Source: Acinetobacter terrae (GTDB lineage Bacteria; Pseudomonadota; Gammaproteobacteria; Pseudomonadales; Moraxellaceae). Taken from it: a stretch of DNA of 64,000 bases. The translations under genes and the position numbers were made by a program. The stretch spans positions 1 through 64,000 of the forward strand of contig NZ_JABERI010000009.1 of NCBI RefSeq assembly GCF_013004375.1, read 5' to 3'. Shown here piece by piece: positions 38,832-48,444 of the stretch (position 1 is the stretch's first letter; every line of letters begins with the position of its first letter). Under the pieces are notes generated by a model. That model was not told the origin of the DNA and searched no databases. It saw only the letters and a list, made by a program, of their open reading frames with translations.

Positions 38832-41108
38832 TTATGCAGGTTCAGCAGTTTGATCTTCAAACACTTCAAGTTTCAAGCCCACTGCTTTGCCATTTTCTTT
38901 CTTCACAGAAACAGCGACATTACCACCGTGTTCTGCAAGCTCACCAAACAGAATCATCTCAGCAAGCGGTTTTTTCAAATGTTCCTGAATCAAACGTTGC
39001 ATTGGACGAGCACCCATTAAACGGTCATAGCCATGTTCAGCCATCCATTCACGCGCACTTTGATCCACTTCAAGAATCACTTTCTTATCATCAAGTTGTG
39101 CTTGAAGTTCAGTCAAGAATTTATCCACTACATTTTCGATAACCGTAGTTGGCAATGCATTGAATTGAATCACACCATCTAGACGGTTGCGGAATTCAGG
39201 CGAGAACGCTTTCTTCATTGCATCCTTATTGTCATTACTGTTGTCTTGTTCCATAAATCCAATACTCGCGCGAGAAATACTTTCCGCACCAATATTGGTG
39301 GTTAAAACAAGAATCACATTACGGAAATCAGACTTGCGACCATTGTTATCGGTCAATGCGCCATGATCCATAATTTGCAATAACAAATTAAACACATCTG
39401 GATGCGCTTTTTCAATTTCATCCAGTAGCAATACGCAATGTGGATTTTTATGAATCGCATCGGTCAGCAAACCACCTTGGTCAAAACCAACATAACCCGG
39501 AGGCGCACCAATTAAACGTGAAACCGCATGACGTTCCATATATTCAGACATATCGAAACGAACCAGTTCCACACCTAACAGTTTAGCCAACTGTTTAGTC
39601 ACTTCGGTTTTACCCACCCCAGTTGGGCCTGCAAATACAAAGCTACCCACTGGCTTATCGGGTGATTTCAAACCTGCACGCGACAATTTAATAGCAGAAG
39701 CAAGTGCTTCAATTGCATCATCCTGACCGAATACCACGCGTTTAAGATCACGTTCAAGATTACTTAATACAGTCTTGTCATCTTTCGATACAGTTTTCGG
39801 GGGAATGCGCGCAATTTTAGAGATGATATCTTCGATATTTTCAACCGTGATTACAGTATCATCTTCCTCTGCTTTCAAACGGCGCTGTGCACCCGCCTCA
39901 TCAATCACATCAATGGCTTTATCCGGCAAGAAGCGATCATTAATAAATTTCGATGAAAGCTCCACGGCTGCGACCAAGGATTTATCGTCATATTGAACAT
40001 GATGAAAATCTTCAAATTTAGATTTTAAGCCACGTAAAATATCAATCGTTTCAGAAATAGAGGGCTCATTGACATCGATTTTCTGGAAACGACGCGACAA
40101 AGCATGATCTTTTTCAAAGACTTGACGATATTCCTGGAAAGTGGTTGAACCGATGCAACGTAATGAACCATTCGACAAAGCAGGTTTAATTAAGTTTGAT
40201 GCATCCATAGTGCTACCCATACTTGAGCCTGCACCAATAATCATGTGAATTTCATCAATAAACAGAATCGCTTCTGGTTTCTTTTTCAACGCATTCAACA
40301 ATTGTTTCAAGCGTTTTTCAAAGTCACCACGGTATTTTGTACCTGCAACCAGTGCACCAATATCCAGGCTATACACTTCTGCATGAGCCAGGGGTTTAGG
40401 CGCTTTACCGTTCACAATCAGCCAAGCCAACCCTTCAGCAATCGAGGTTTTACCCACACCCGGATCACCCACCAGCAAAGGATTGTTTTTACGACGGCGA
40501 CATAAAATTTGCGCGGCACGTTCAATTTCTTTTTCACGCCCAATTAAAGGATCTGTTTTTCCTTTTTGAGCTTCGGTATTCAAATTAGTGGTATATAAAT
40601 CGAGAGGTCCTGCATTTGAAGAACCCGATGTTTCACCATCTAACTCTTCAACTTCTTCTTCGGCTTGCACTTCTTCTTTGCGCGTACCGTGAGATAAATA
40701 TTGAGTTAAAGTTAAACGATTAATTTGATGACGTTTAAGCAAGTAAACCGCAAAAGAATCACGTTCAGAGTACATTGCAACAAGAATGTCTGCACCTTCA
40801 ACAGTTCGATCACCACCGCTGGATTGCACATGGAAAATCGCACGCTGCAGAATACGATCAAAACTTTCAGTCGGATGTGGCGCCTGATCGCTATGTTCGC
40901 CTAATTTAGGGGTGTGTTGTTCAACGTATTCTTCTAGTTCTTTACGAAGAACGATAATGTCCGCACCACACGCTTTAAGCGCATTTACAGCAGAGTCATT
41001 ATCAAGTAAAGCCAACAATAAATGTTCAACCGTGAGAAACTCATGTCTCTTTTGACGAGCCATGCTAACAGCCAAACGTAAAGATACTTCTAATTGACGA
41101 CTGAGCAT
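38832..41108 (-). CDS. clpA: ATP-dependent Clp protease ATPase subunit ClpA
   Basis: 758 aa. N-domain with double Clp repeat (1-140), D1 AAA domain with Walker A GDPGVGKTS and Walker B ILFIDEIHMI, D2 with GPTGVGKTE and VLLLDEIEKA, and the ClpP-binding loop as IGF (SIGFMEQD). It unfolds substrates for ClpP; N-end-rule delivery uses ClpS, encoded just upstream (9 bp). GGGGGA precedes the ATG. Confidence 0.97.
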   Translation of the reverse strand: MLSRQLEVSLRLAVSMARQKRHEFLTVEHLLLALLDNDSAVNALKACGADIIVLRKELEEYVEQHTPKLGEHSDQAPHPTESFDRILQRAIFHVQSSGGDRTVEGADILVAMYSERDSFAVYLLKRHQINRLTLTQYLSHGTRKEEVQAEEEVEELDGETSGSSNAGPLDLYTTNLNTEAQKGKTDPLIGREKEIERAAQILCRRRKNNPLLVGDPGVGKTSIAEGLAWLIVNGKAPKPLAHAEVYSLDIGALVAGTKYRGDFEKRLKQLLNALKKKPEAILFIDEIHMIIGAGSSMGSTMDASNLIKPALSNGSLRCIGSTTFQEYRQVFEKDHALSRRFQKIDVNEPSISETIDILRGLKSKFEDFHHVQYDDKSLVAAVELSSKFINDRFLPDKAIDVIDEAGAQRRLKAEEDDTVITVENIEDIISKIARIPPKTVSKDDKTVLSNLERDLKRVVFGQDDAIEALASAIKLSRAGLKSPDKPVGSFVFAGPTGVGKTEVTKQLAKLLGVELVRFDMSEYMERHAVSRLIGAPPGYVGFDQGGLLTDAIHKNPHCVLLLDEIEKAHPDVFNLLLQIMDHGALTDNNGRKSDFRNVILVLTTNIGAESISRASIGFMEQDNSNDNKDAMKKAFSPEFRNRLDGVIQFNALPTTVIENVVDKFLTELQAQLDDKKVILEVDQSAREWMAEHGYDRLMGARPMQRLIQEHLKKPLAEMILFGELAEHGGNVAVSVKKENGKAVGLKLEVFEDQTAEPA

Positions 41109-41117
41109 GTAATCCCC

Positions 41118-41531
41118 CTAATCTTTTGGCTCAATCTGACAAAGCAATGGATGACCTTGTGACCGAGCATAATTATTGACTTGGTTCGCTTTCGTTTCCG
41201 CAATGTCTCGTGGATAAACGCCTGCAACACCTTTCCCTTCATAATGTACAGTTAGCATTACTTGGGTGGCTTGGTCAAGATTCAAAGCAAAGTATTGTTG
41301 TAAAATTTCAATTACAAAGTCCATTGGGGTGTAATCGTCGTTCATCAAAACAACCGCATACATGGGTGGACGTTTTAATTCGGGTGGCGCAGTCTGTACC
41401 GCGATCTCACCCTCAGATTCATCTTGCGAGTCATTGCTTAAGCGTGGACTAATATGCCAATCGACATACCCTGATTGATGAAAAGAACTTTTGATGGCAT
41501 TTAAACAATTTTGACGCTTATTCATTCGCAT
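41118..41531 (-). CDS. clpS: ClpA adaptor protein ClpS
   Basis: 137 aa. Core (about 57-135): [51 protein letters not shown], then [11 protein letters not shown]. The NDDYTPMD and MLTVH motifs bind N-degron residues. The N-terminal part (about 1-55) is longer than usual, with an unusual opening [16 protein letters not shown]; the start may be at 41531 or 41525. It is followed by clpA 9 bp downstream. Confidence 0.93.
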   Translation of the reverse strand: MRMNKRQNCLNAIKSSFHQSGYVDWHISPRLSNDSQDESEGEIAVQTAPPELKRPPMYAVVLMNDDYTPMDFVIEILQQYFALNLDQATQVMLTVHYEGKGVAGVYPRDIAETKANQVNNYARSQGHPLLCQIEPKD

Positions 41532-41549
41532 AGGATTTAAAATTCACAT

Positions 41550-42305
41550 TTATTGTGCATTTGCTTCTGCTTGAGGAATTTCAGAAATAAATGCAGATTG
41601 ACTCTCAATCGGTTTACCACGGCCCCAACTAAAACGTTTAGTCACTGGCGTACTTGTTCCACCCGTTAAACGGACTTCAATGAATTGTGGCGTAAAACCT
41701 TTAGGCATGGTCCAGCGGCCAGTTAAACGCTCTGAATCTTGAAAATTAAAGTTCTTGTCTTCCATGGGAACAACCAGAACCTCTGTACCCTGAATCAAGC
41801 GTATTTCCACAGTTCCAGAGGTGCTACGTTTGCTCGGACTCACTTGAACCAAATCAAGTTGGTATTCATAAGCATTGTCAGGTAAAGGTTTAATCCCGAT
41901 ATTCTGGATCGTCAGGCTCAGACCGCCACGCTGGCGCAACACTTCACGATAAATCGCCCCTAAACCTTCAGACTGGACTTTATCTTCACGGGCTTGATTC
42001 AGCGCAGTAAACAAATCATTCGAATTACTCACTGCAACATCACGCTCTTGCACTGCCAGATTCAAATTTTTGTTCAGTGTTTCCAGGCTAGTCTTTTGCT
42101 TTTGCACAACTTCAACCAGTTGTTCAGCATCCGCTTCATAGCCGACAACAGTCAAACCTTGGCGATGCCCAACTGAATAGCCCAGTAAGCCACTACCCGC
42201 AACCAGAATTGCAGCCCCAACGGCTAAAGGTAAATTCCCCTTAGCAAAAAGCTTTTTACTCAGTGCTGTCTGTTGTGACGGAGTATTTGATTCAGTGTTC
42301 GGCAT
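41550..42305 (-). CDS. Membrane-anchored coiled-coil protein (DUF6776-like)
   Basis: 251 aa from the ATG at 42305; a start 6 bp upstream is possible. One membrane span (LPLAVGAAILVAGSGLLGYSV, about 25-45), a coiled coil of about 60 residues (LVEVVQKQKTSLETLNKNLN), then a beta-rich periplasmic domain with EYQLDLVQVSPSKRSTSGTVEIRL and GRWTMPKGF. The gene ends 19 bp before clpS, on the same strand, downstream of argC. I recognise it only as the DUF6776 type; the function is unknown. Confidence 0.75.
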   Translation of the reverse strand: MPNTESNTPSQQTALSKKLFAKGNLPLAVGAAILVAGSGLLGYSVGHRQGLTVVGYEADAEQLVEVVQKQKTSLETLNKNLNLAVQERDVAVSNSNDLFTALNQAREDKVQSEGLGAIYREVLRQRGGLSLTIQNIGIKPLPDNAYEYQLDLVQVSPSKRSTSGTVEIRLIQGTEVLVVPMEDKNFNFQDSERLTGRWTMPKGFTPQFIEVRLTGGTSTPVTKRFSWGRGKPIESQSAFISEIPQAEANAQ

Positions 42306-42383
42306 CGTCATCTCTTATTTTGATTCATTCAAAACACACATTTAAATCCAAATCCAAATGTGTGTGAAGCTGAAAAACGTTTT

Positions 42384-43433
42384 TTATGGTAATAAACCAA
42401 TCCCTGCCAGTCCTGCATTTTCAGCAAAACCAAACACCAGGTTCATATTTTGTACAGCTTGACCCGCAGCGCCTTTCACTAAATTGTCTTGTACGGATAA
42501 AACCACCAATCTTTTCGGCTGTGGTTTATACAAAGCAATACGAAGCTGGTTTGCACCGCGCACAGAACGTGTTTCAGGTGAACTGTTTGCTGGCATTACA
42601 TCAACAAATTGTTCATTGGCATAGAATTGTTCATACAAGGTTTGCAAATCTGCTGCATCACCTGCATCTGTTAAATCGACATAGATTGTGCTGAGCATGC
42701 CACGAATCATGGGAACCAAATGCGGTACAAAAAGAATATGATCAAACACGCCTTTTTGACCTGAAATATTTTCCAATGCTTCCACAATTTCAGGGTGATG
42801 ACGGTGACCTGCAACGCCATAGGCCTTAAAGTTGTCGGCATTTTCAGAATAAATCATGCCTAAACTTGCTTTACGACCTGCACCAGAAACACCTGATTTT
42901 GCATCAATAATAATGCTTTCAGGTTTTACCAAAGCTTCAGCTTGTTTAAATAATGGCGCAAGACCCAGTTGTACCGTGGTTGGATAGCAACCCGGGTTAC
43001 CAATCACGTTGGCTTGTTTGATTTTTTCACGATTCAGTTCTGACAAACCGTAAACGGAATCTTTTAAAATATCTGGGCAGGCATGTTCAAGACCATACCA
43101 TTTTTCAAATTGTTCTAAGTCTTGTAAACGGAAATCTGCTGCCAAATCGATGACTTTAGTATTTGCTGCCACAAGTTCTGCTGCATGTTTCATTGCCACA
43201 CCATGAGGGGTAGCAAAGAAAACCACATCGCATTTTTTTAGTTCATCAACGTTTAAATCTGAATATTCAAGATCGGTATGACCACGCAAGCTTGGGAACA
43301 TGTCATCTACACGGCGACCTTTTTCGGTACGTGATGTCAGTACATTGACTTGCACATTTGGGTGTCGTAGTAAAAGACGCAACAATTCAACGCCTGTATA
43401 ACCTGTACCACCGACAATACCAACAGTAATCAC
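42384..43433 (-). CDS. argC: N-acetyl-gamma-glutamyl-phosphate reductase
   Basis: 349 aa from the GTG at 43433, with GAGG 8 nt upstream; a GTG at 43439 is in frame but too close to that site. It reduces N-acetylglutamyl phosphate in arginine synthesis. Seen: [18 protein letters not shown], the catalytic Cys in [24 protein letters not shown] and [19 protein letters not shown]. argF is at 36847, but on the other strand and not an operon with it. Confidence 0.96.
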   Translation of the reverse strand: MITVGIVGGTGYTGVELLRLLLRHPNVQVNVLTSRTEKGRRVDDMFPSLRGHTDLEYSDLNVDELKKCDVVFFATPHGVAMKHAAELVAANTKVIDLAADFRLQDLEQFEKWYGLEHACPDILKDSVYGLSELNREKIKQANVIGNPGCYPTTVQLGLAPLFKQAEALVKPESIIIDAKSGVSGAGRKASLGMIYSENADNFKAYGVAGHRHHPEIVEALENISGQKGVFDHILFVPHLVPMIRGMLSTIYVDLTDAGDAADLQTLYEQFYANEQFVDVMPANSSPETRSVRGANQLRIALYKPQPKRLVVLSVQDNLVKGAAGQAVQNMNLVFGFAENAGLAGIGLLP

Positions 43434-43736
43434 GATCACTACCTCAAATTTAAAGTGTTCATTTCGTAACTGCGTAGTATGACAGGAAGTTTTGGTTTTC
43501 TAAACTGTTTTGGATAGCTGATTAAAGTTTTTAACCTTAAAACCCAATATACGTATTTATATCGCACTTATGAATATGCATCACAACAATTGATATAGAT
43601 CATTTATAAATCGCTCCGTATTTTTTATATCCGCCTCCAAAAAAGGAAGTAAATCAAGTTTACTCTCACCAACTGAAATCTTTCTATCTTTTGTAATTTT
43701 AAAATCAGACCTCTTTCATAACTTTTCCCAGACATT
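43434..43736. other. argC upstream region, no gene seen
   Basis: Between argC and the small gene at 43803. It is AT-rich with several short A/T runs. I see no ORF with a ribosome site and no strong repeat. The argC promoter should lie in the first 150 bp; the hexamers are too weak to name one. Confidence 0.4.
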
Positions 43737-43768
43737 AAAAAAGCCCAGTTCATTAATGAATAGGGCTT
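43737..43768 (-). terminator. Rho-independent terminator of the acidic unknown gene
   Basis: Outer stem AAGCCC (43741-43746) with GGGCTT (43763-43768), an inner TTCAT/ATGAA stem, then TTTTTT on the minus strand. Confidence 0.8.
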
Positions 43769-43802
43769 GTATTAAATATGATGAGTTGAGGCTTTTGGGA
43801 TA

Positions 43803-44144
43803 TTATTTAACGTCTAGATTTTCTAAATCTTTAATACTCATTAATTTATAGCCATCTTCCGTCGGATCACCATCTTCAATATTATTGGTGCACAAGATTC
43901 CTTCTACCACACAAAGATGAGTCACAGTTTCATCCCAGCTATCATTATTTAATGTAAATTCAGGATCTTCTTTCCATACATCCTTGCCCGTTTCTTCATC
44001 CCACTCAGGCCATTCTTCTCTCTCCCAGTCCCATCCACGCTTAAAGCATGCCTGCTGAGCTTTATCCCAAGTCTCTTTGTCTGGTGTTTCAATACAAATT
44101 TCCAATTCAATCTCCACAGCGACTTTGGCAACCTGCCAGTTCAC
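43803..44144 (-). CDS. Small acidic protein of unknown function, possibly 5'-truncated
   Basis: 113 aa from a GTG at 44144 with no visible ribosome site. Acidic and Trp-rich (RGWDWEREEWPEWDEETG, then KDVWKEDPEF), with two Cys pairs later. No signal peptide or membrane segment. The reading frame stays open for about 20 codons upstream to a TGA, without an ATG, so the gene may have lost its beginning. I do not recognise a family. The terminator after it suggests it is or was a real gene. Confidence 0.45.
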   Translation of the reverse strand: MNWQVAKVAVEIELEICIETPDKETWDKAQQACFKRGWDWEREEWPEWDEETGKDVWKEDPEFTLNNDSWDETVTHLCVVEGILCTNNIEDGDPTEDGYKLMSIKDLENLDVK

Positions 44145-44373
44145 ATAATTATGATAACTGCATTGTACTGGGCCGATAACTAAAAAGAATAGACTCTTTC
44201 ATAAATCATTTTTTATTAAGTTCCACATTATAAATTCCAGCAAATAAATTAAATTTTAATACTAATTTTTACCTCTATGCGGTAACATTCAGACAGTATT
44301 TTAAAAGTTAAGATTTAACTTTATATTTATATACCTAACACAACTCATTAAATTTAATAATTAAAATATTATT
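44145..44373. other. AT-rich spacer, no gene seen
   Basis: 229 bp between two minus-strand genes; no hairpin with a T run, ORF or clear repeat. Confidence 0.35.
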
Positions 44374-45057
44374 CTATGATGAATACCACCAATATGGCAT
44401 TGGACTACTTTTTAGAATTTTACGATGCTGTTGAAAATTGGCATCATGCTTGTGAACTTCCGCCCAAAAATGCGGGCTATGATCAAAATGCTTGGTATGT
44501 GCCAATTCATGTACGCACACATAACGGGCGATATGCTTCGGAAATAACACCAAACCACTATTCAACATAATGTCATGCTTAGAAGTACAACTGCCCCATC
44601 TAGTTTTTGGCTGGCGAATTGCACATTTTCCAAAACTTAAATTACTTTCTTGGCTTACATACTCTAAATAAATAGGTAAATGTTCTTTTGCGTAATTAAT
44701 GATGAAGGCTTTTAAATACTGCTCAGGCTGACGATTACTAATGAATAGCTGTAAATTTTCATCATCAAAAATAAAGCAATGCTTTTGGTTTTGATAGGTA
44801 ATTTCAACAGATTGATCTAAATTAAACAGCTGCAATTCATTCGGTAAAGTTTTGTCTATTTGAATAATTTTTTCTTGTTGTTTCTGCCAAGTTTGAATGA
44901 GCCATTGCTCAGACTGATCTATAAAATTTTGAATTTGTCGTTTAGAGCACAATACTGGTGCAGTTAAACGGATCTGAGTCGGCTCAACACGTAAGCGTAA
45001 ATTCTTCGCTCGCGCATGACGGACAATTTTGATTTCTGGTAGGTTGTTTAAAGTCAT
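44374..45057 (-). CDS. YgjP-like zinc metalloprotease (M48/SprT-like)
   Basis: 227 aa. N-terminal beta part (about 8-120), then a helical part with KTRWGSCTSKHDIMLNSG and the zinc motif VCVHELAHTKHFDHSPHFW (HExxH plus a third His and a Trp). This is the YgjP/DUF45 family, predicted to be cytoplasmic or peripheral proteases. No signal peptide. A weak ribosome site AAAGAAAA precedes the ATG. It lies near rpiA on the same strand but with a repeat element between. Confidence 0.88.
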   Translation of the reverse strand: MTLNNLPEIKIVRHARAKNLRLRVEPTQIRLTAPVLCSKRQIQNFIDQSEQWLIQTWQKQQEKIIQIDKTLPNELQLFNLDQSVEITYQNQKHCFIFDDENLQLFISNRQPEQYLKAFIINYAKEHLPIYLEYVSQESNLSFGKCAIRQPKTRWGSCTSKHDIMLNSGLVLFPKHIARYVCVHELAHTKHFDHSPHFWAEVHKHDANFQQHRKILKSSPMPYWWYSS

Positions 45058-45084
45058 TTTTCTTTTATTCTTAGAATCCTTCCC

Positions 45085-45190
45085 AACCCTCCTTTTTCAA
45101 AGGAGGGAGAAAACCGTGCTTTTATACAGTTAGGCTTCGAAGTCTCCCTTTATGAAAGGGAGATTTAGAGGGATTATTTTTAGGAGGGTT
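45085..45190. repeat. Compound REP-like palindromic element
   Basis: Two perfect 9-bp hairpins, CCCTCCTTT/AAAGGAGGG (45087-45107) and TCTCCCTTT/AAAGGGAGA (45143-45163), are enclosed by outer arms AACCCTCC (45085-45092) and GGAGGGTT (45183-45190). Non-coding. I recall CCCTCC/GGAGGG hairpin elements as common in Acinetobacter intergenic DNA. It sits between rpiA and the YgjP gene. Confidence 0.7.
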
Positions 45191-45194
45191 AAGT

Positions 45195-45866
45195 TTAAAC
45201 TGCAGTACGTTCTTCAATACCATTATCAGTTGCAACAACAGCAATATCCGCTTTATTAATTGCGAAAATACCGTTACACACCACACCCGGAATATTATTG
45301 AGGGTTTTTTCTAGCTCAAGCGCATTCAAGATATTGAAGTTATGAACATCTAAAATCACGTTACCGTTATCAGTGACTACACCTTCACGATAAACTGGAT
45401 CACCACCTAGAGACACAATTTTACGGGCTACCGCAGAACGCGCCATTGGAATGACTTCTACAGGTAATGGAAAGTCATGACCCAATTGCTCAACCCATTT
45501 AGAGTCATCGACGATACACACGAATTTTTTCGCAATTGAAGCGACAATTTTTTCACGAGTCAGCGCAGCACCACCACCTTTAATCATATGCATGTGACGG
45601 TCAATTTCATCAGCGCCATCAACATAAGCATCTAAGCCGCCAACAGAATTCATGTCGACCACTTCAATACCTAATTTTTTAAGGCGTTGTGCTGTCGCTT
45701 CAGAACTTGCCACCGCAGCTTCCAATTGCAATTCTGGTAATAATTCAATGAGGAAGTTCACAGTACTTCCTGTACCTACACCCAAAATCCCGCCTTTAGG
45801 CAAGTGCTTTAAAGCAGCTTTCGCAGCAGCTTGTTTCTTTTCATCTTGGGTCGCATACAGACTCAT
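45195..45866 (-). CDS. rpiA: Ribose-5-phosphate isomerase A
   Basis: 223 aa from the ATG at 45866 (a TTG at 45878 is in frame). It interconverts ribose 5-phosphate and ribulose 5-phosphate. Seen: [54 protein letters not shown] with the catalytic Asp and Lys, and [15 protein letters not shown]. Divergent from ilvA, 107 bp away. A REP-like element begins just after the stop. Confidence 0.96.
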   Translation of the reverse strand: MSLYATQDEKKQAAAKAALKHLPKGGILGVGTGSTVNFLIELLPELQLEAAVASSEATAQRLKKLGIEVVDMNSVGGLDAYVDGADEIDRHMHMIKGGGAALTREKIVASIAKKFVCIVDDSKWVEQLGHDFPLPVEVIPMARSAVARKIVSLGGDPVYREGVVTDNGNVILDVHNFNILNALELEKTLNNIPGVVCNGIFAINKADIAVVATDNGIEERTAV

Positions 45867-45973
45867 AACTTGGCTCAACTATTTTTTGACATTTGTTGCT
45901 GATTAAACAGCCCAAATGTACAGGGGTTTGTTACAATAAAGGCCTATTTTAAACTGTTAGATGGAAAATTAAC

Positions 45974-47512
45974 ATGCTGTCTCGTTTGGTTCGACAAATA
46001 TTACAAGCAACGGTGTATGACGTTGCAATCGAAACTCCACTCGAAGCAGCGCCACGAATTAGTGAAAAGCTAAACAATAACATTCGCTTTAAACGCGAAG
46101 ATTTACAACCTGTCTTTTCCTTTAAACTACGCGGTGCTTATAACCGTATTAGTCAATTACCGAAATCTCAGTTGGAACGTGGCGTTATTACGGCTTCAGC
46201 AGGTAACCATGCGCAAGGTGTGGCTCTATCTGGTCAAAAACTGGGAATTCGCGCCATTATTGTGATGCCTAAAACTACACCTGACATTAAAGTCCAAGCG
46301 GTAAAACGCCTAGGTGGTGAAGTGGTATTACACGGCGATTCTTTTGATGTTGCCAATAAATATGCCATTCAGTGTGCGCAAGATGAAGGCATGACTTTTA
46401 TTCCGCCATACGATGATGAACTCGTTATGGCAGGTCAAGGCACCATCGCCAATGAAATTTTGCGTCAATGGCGTGATGTGGAATATGTATTCGTTGCTGT
46501 AGGCGGTGGCGGTTTAATCGCTGGTGTTGCGGCTTACTTGGGTGATGTTGCCCCACACGTGAAAGTCATCCCTGTTGAATATGATGAATCAGCATGTTTA
46601 AAAGCAGCCTTTGAAGCCAATGAACGTGTGATTCTGCCATCTGTTGGACTATTTGCAGATGGTACGGCTGTAGCTCAAATTGGTGCAAAACCCTTTGATG
46701 TGATTCGCCTGCAAAAATCAGACAACTCAGGTCCAATTGTTGAGCGCGATGTGATCTTGGTCAACACTGACGAAATCTGTGCAGCCATTAAAGATACCTA
46801 CGATGAATGCCGCAGTATTGTTGAACCTTCTGGTGCCATGGCACTTGCAGGGATTAAAAAATATGTAGCAGAATATGGCTTAGAAAATAAAAACATGGTG
46901 TCGATTGTTTGTGGTGCCAACATGAACTTCGACCGTCTGCGTTATATTGCCGAACGTACTGAACTCGGTGAACGTAAAGAAGCCATTTTTGCAGTGACCA
47001 TTCCTGAAGAAAAAGGTTCATTTCTGAACTTCTGCCGTGCCTTGCAAGGTCGTAACATCACTGAATTCAACTATCGTGCCAGCACTTCCAGTGCTGCTCA
47101 AGTATTTGTCGGCATCAGCTTAAAAAGTGGTGAAAAAGAACGTCACGACATTTATGACACCTTGGCAACGCAATATGATGTTGATGACTTGTCTGATGAT
47201 GAAGTTGCAAAACTGCATATCCGTTATTTGGTCGGTGGTCATGCGGACATCGAAAATGAGCGTTTATTCCGTGTCGAGTTCCCGGAACGTCCAGGTGCAT
47301 TACTGACTTTCCTGGAACGCCTGGGTCCAACGCATAACATCACCCTATTCCACTACCGTAATCACGGCGCAGCGGAAGGTCGTGTACTGGTTGGCTTGGA
47401 AGCAAGCGATGCGAAACAGAATCCAGATGGTTTAATCGAAACACTGGAAAGTATTACTTATCCATATGCAGAAATTACCAATAACCTGGGTTATCAGCGT
47501 TTCCTAAAATAA
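45974..47512 (+). CDS. ilvA: Threonine ammonia-lyase, biosynthetic
   Basis: 512 aa. It converts threonine to 2-oxobutyrate and NH3, the first step to isoleucine. PLP domain: RFKREDLQPVFSFKLRGAYN (Schiff-base Lys), TASAGNHAQGVALSGQ, GGGGLIAGVA and EPSGAMALAG. The C-terminal regulatory part has two ACT-like repeats (EEKGSFLNFCRALQGRNITE and PERPGALLTFLERLGPTHNI), the site of isoleucine feedback. The terminator follows at once, making it monocistronic. Confidence 0.97.
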   Translation: MLSRLVRQILQATVYDVAIETPLEAAPRISEKLNNNIRFKREDLQPVFSFKLRGAYNRISQLPKSQLERGVITASAGNHAQGVALSGQKLGIRAIIVMPKTTPDIKVQAVKRLGGEVVLHGDSFDVANKYAIQCAQDEGMTFIPPYDDELVMAGQGTIANEILRQWRDVEYVFVAVGGGGLIAGVAAYLGDVAPHVKVIPVEYDESACLKAAFEANERVILPSVGLFADGTAVAQIGAKPFDVIRLQKSDNSGPIVERDVILVNTDEICAAIKDTYDECRSIVEPSGAMALAGIKKYVAEYGLENKNMVSIVCGANMNFDRLRYIAERTELGERKEAIFAVTIPEEKGSFLNFCRALQGRNITEFNYRASTSSAAQVFVGISLKSGEKERHDIYDTLATQYDVDDLSDDEVAKLHIRYLVGGHADIENERLFRVEFPERPGALLTFLERLGPTHNITLFHYRNHGAAEGRVLVGLEASDAKQNPDGLIETLESITYPYAEITNNLGYQRFLK

Positions 47513-47524
47513 GACTCAAACATC

Positions 47525-47557
47525 AAAAAAAGAGCCAGTAAATGGCTCTTTTTTTTA
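47525..47557 (+). terminator. Rho-independent terminator of ilvA
   Basis: A 13-bp stem (47525-47537 with 47543-47555), loop GTAAA, with A and T runs on both sides; bidirectional. Confidence 0.9.
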
Positions 47558-47573
47558 AAAAATCCAAAAAGTT

Positions 47574-48119
47574 TTAAGTCGACCTTAAACAGTCCAGTTT
47601 TATATAGTGTTCTATACAAATCCCTTCATCCTTAAATTGCTTCGAGAAAGATTTACAGAATTTATGGATTTCAACATCCTCATTGGGAACTGCCATCCAA
47701 TACGCCGTATCTGCATAAATGATTAATAATTCTAAATTTTTCGACTCTAAAAAAGTAAAAATTTCTTCAAAAACAATATCAAAAGCCTGCGCATTCACAT
47801 TGTAGTATTTCCCAATGACCTCTTTATGCTTCTTATAATGCTCATATAAAGGCGTGGTTCTTTTACGAATTTGCTGCTGGGTTAAACCCATATCAATATT
47901 CATGTGCTGCAAAATAGCACATCGCTCCAGCCCATTTTCATGAGGGTTTTCAGAATCAACAGACATTAAATAAGCCTGGAAATGGTTAGCCACTTTTTCA
48001 GCTGCCATCCACGCCAGAAATTGCTCAAAGAAGTGCCTGTTTTTCTTCTTTGGGATTTCCCGTTGTTCCAGCAGCGGAAACCATCCCTGCAATATCTTAA
48101 AGATCTTTTTATCATCCAT
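47574..48119 (-). CDS. Protein of unknown function
   Basis: 181 aa, soluble, mostly helical and charged, no signal peptide or membrane segment. The middle has LTQQQIRKRTTPLYEHYKKH, and the end has ELLIIYADTAYWMAVPNED, VEIHKFCKSFSKQF and EGICIEHYI. I do not recognise a domain. The start ATG at 48119 has no clear ribosome site. It shares the terminator of ilvA from the other side. Confidence 0.65.
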   Translation of the reverse strand: MDDKKIFKILQGWFPLLEQREIPKKKNRHFFEQFLAWMAAEKVANHFQAYLMSVDSENPHENGLERCAILQHMNIDMGLTQQQIRKRTTPLYEHYKKHKEVIGKYYNVNAQAFDIVFEEIFTFLESKNLELLIIYADTAYWMAVPNEDVEIHKFCKSFSKQFKDEGICIEHYIKLDCLRST

Positions 48120-48444
48120 TTTAATTCACTATAAAAATAGAAAATTATCTGAGTAAATTATATACAGGGTTTTGGAAGGTTTTGTGACGTTATGCAATGA
48201 GCACAATCGTTCTTTATCTCCTCAAAATTCCCTCAAATGATTAAGCAGTAAAAATTCAATAATTTATAAAATTCTGCATATTGATATTGCCTGCATGCGA
48301 TTATGCCCTCTTAGAAATAAACCTTTGTTATATATAATTTTGTAAGCCTGATAGCTGAATGAATAATAAAATTATAAAATGAGTTTATAGTTGCATACAC
48401 TTCATGAATCAAAACCACATAAAAATGGATAAGGAATAATCTGG
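48120..48444. other. AT-rich region upstream of ktrA, no gene seen
   Basis: 325 bp. The only visible signals are A/T tracts and an AAGGA ribosome site at the right end. No ORF, RNA gene or repeat was recognised. The promoter of ktrAB should be here; a TATAAAATG stretch near 48375 is a weak candidate. Confidence 0.4.

Noticed and set aside
44376..44570. 64-aa plus-strand frame at the 3' end of the YgjP-like gene
   Set aside because: It lies antisense over the HExxH region of the minus-strand gene, which is better supported.
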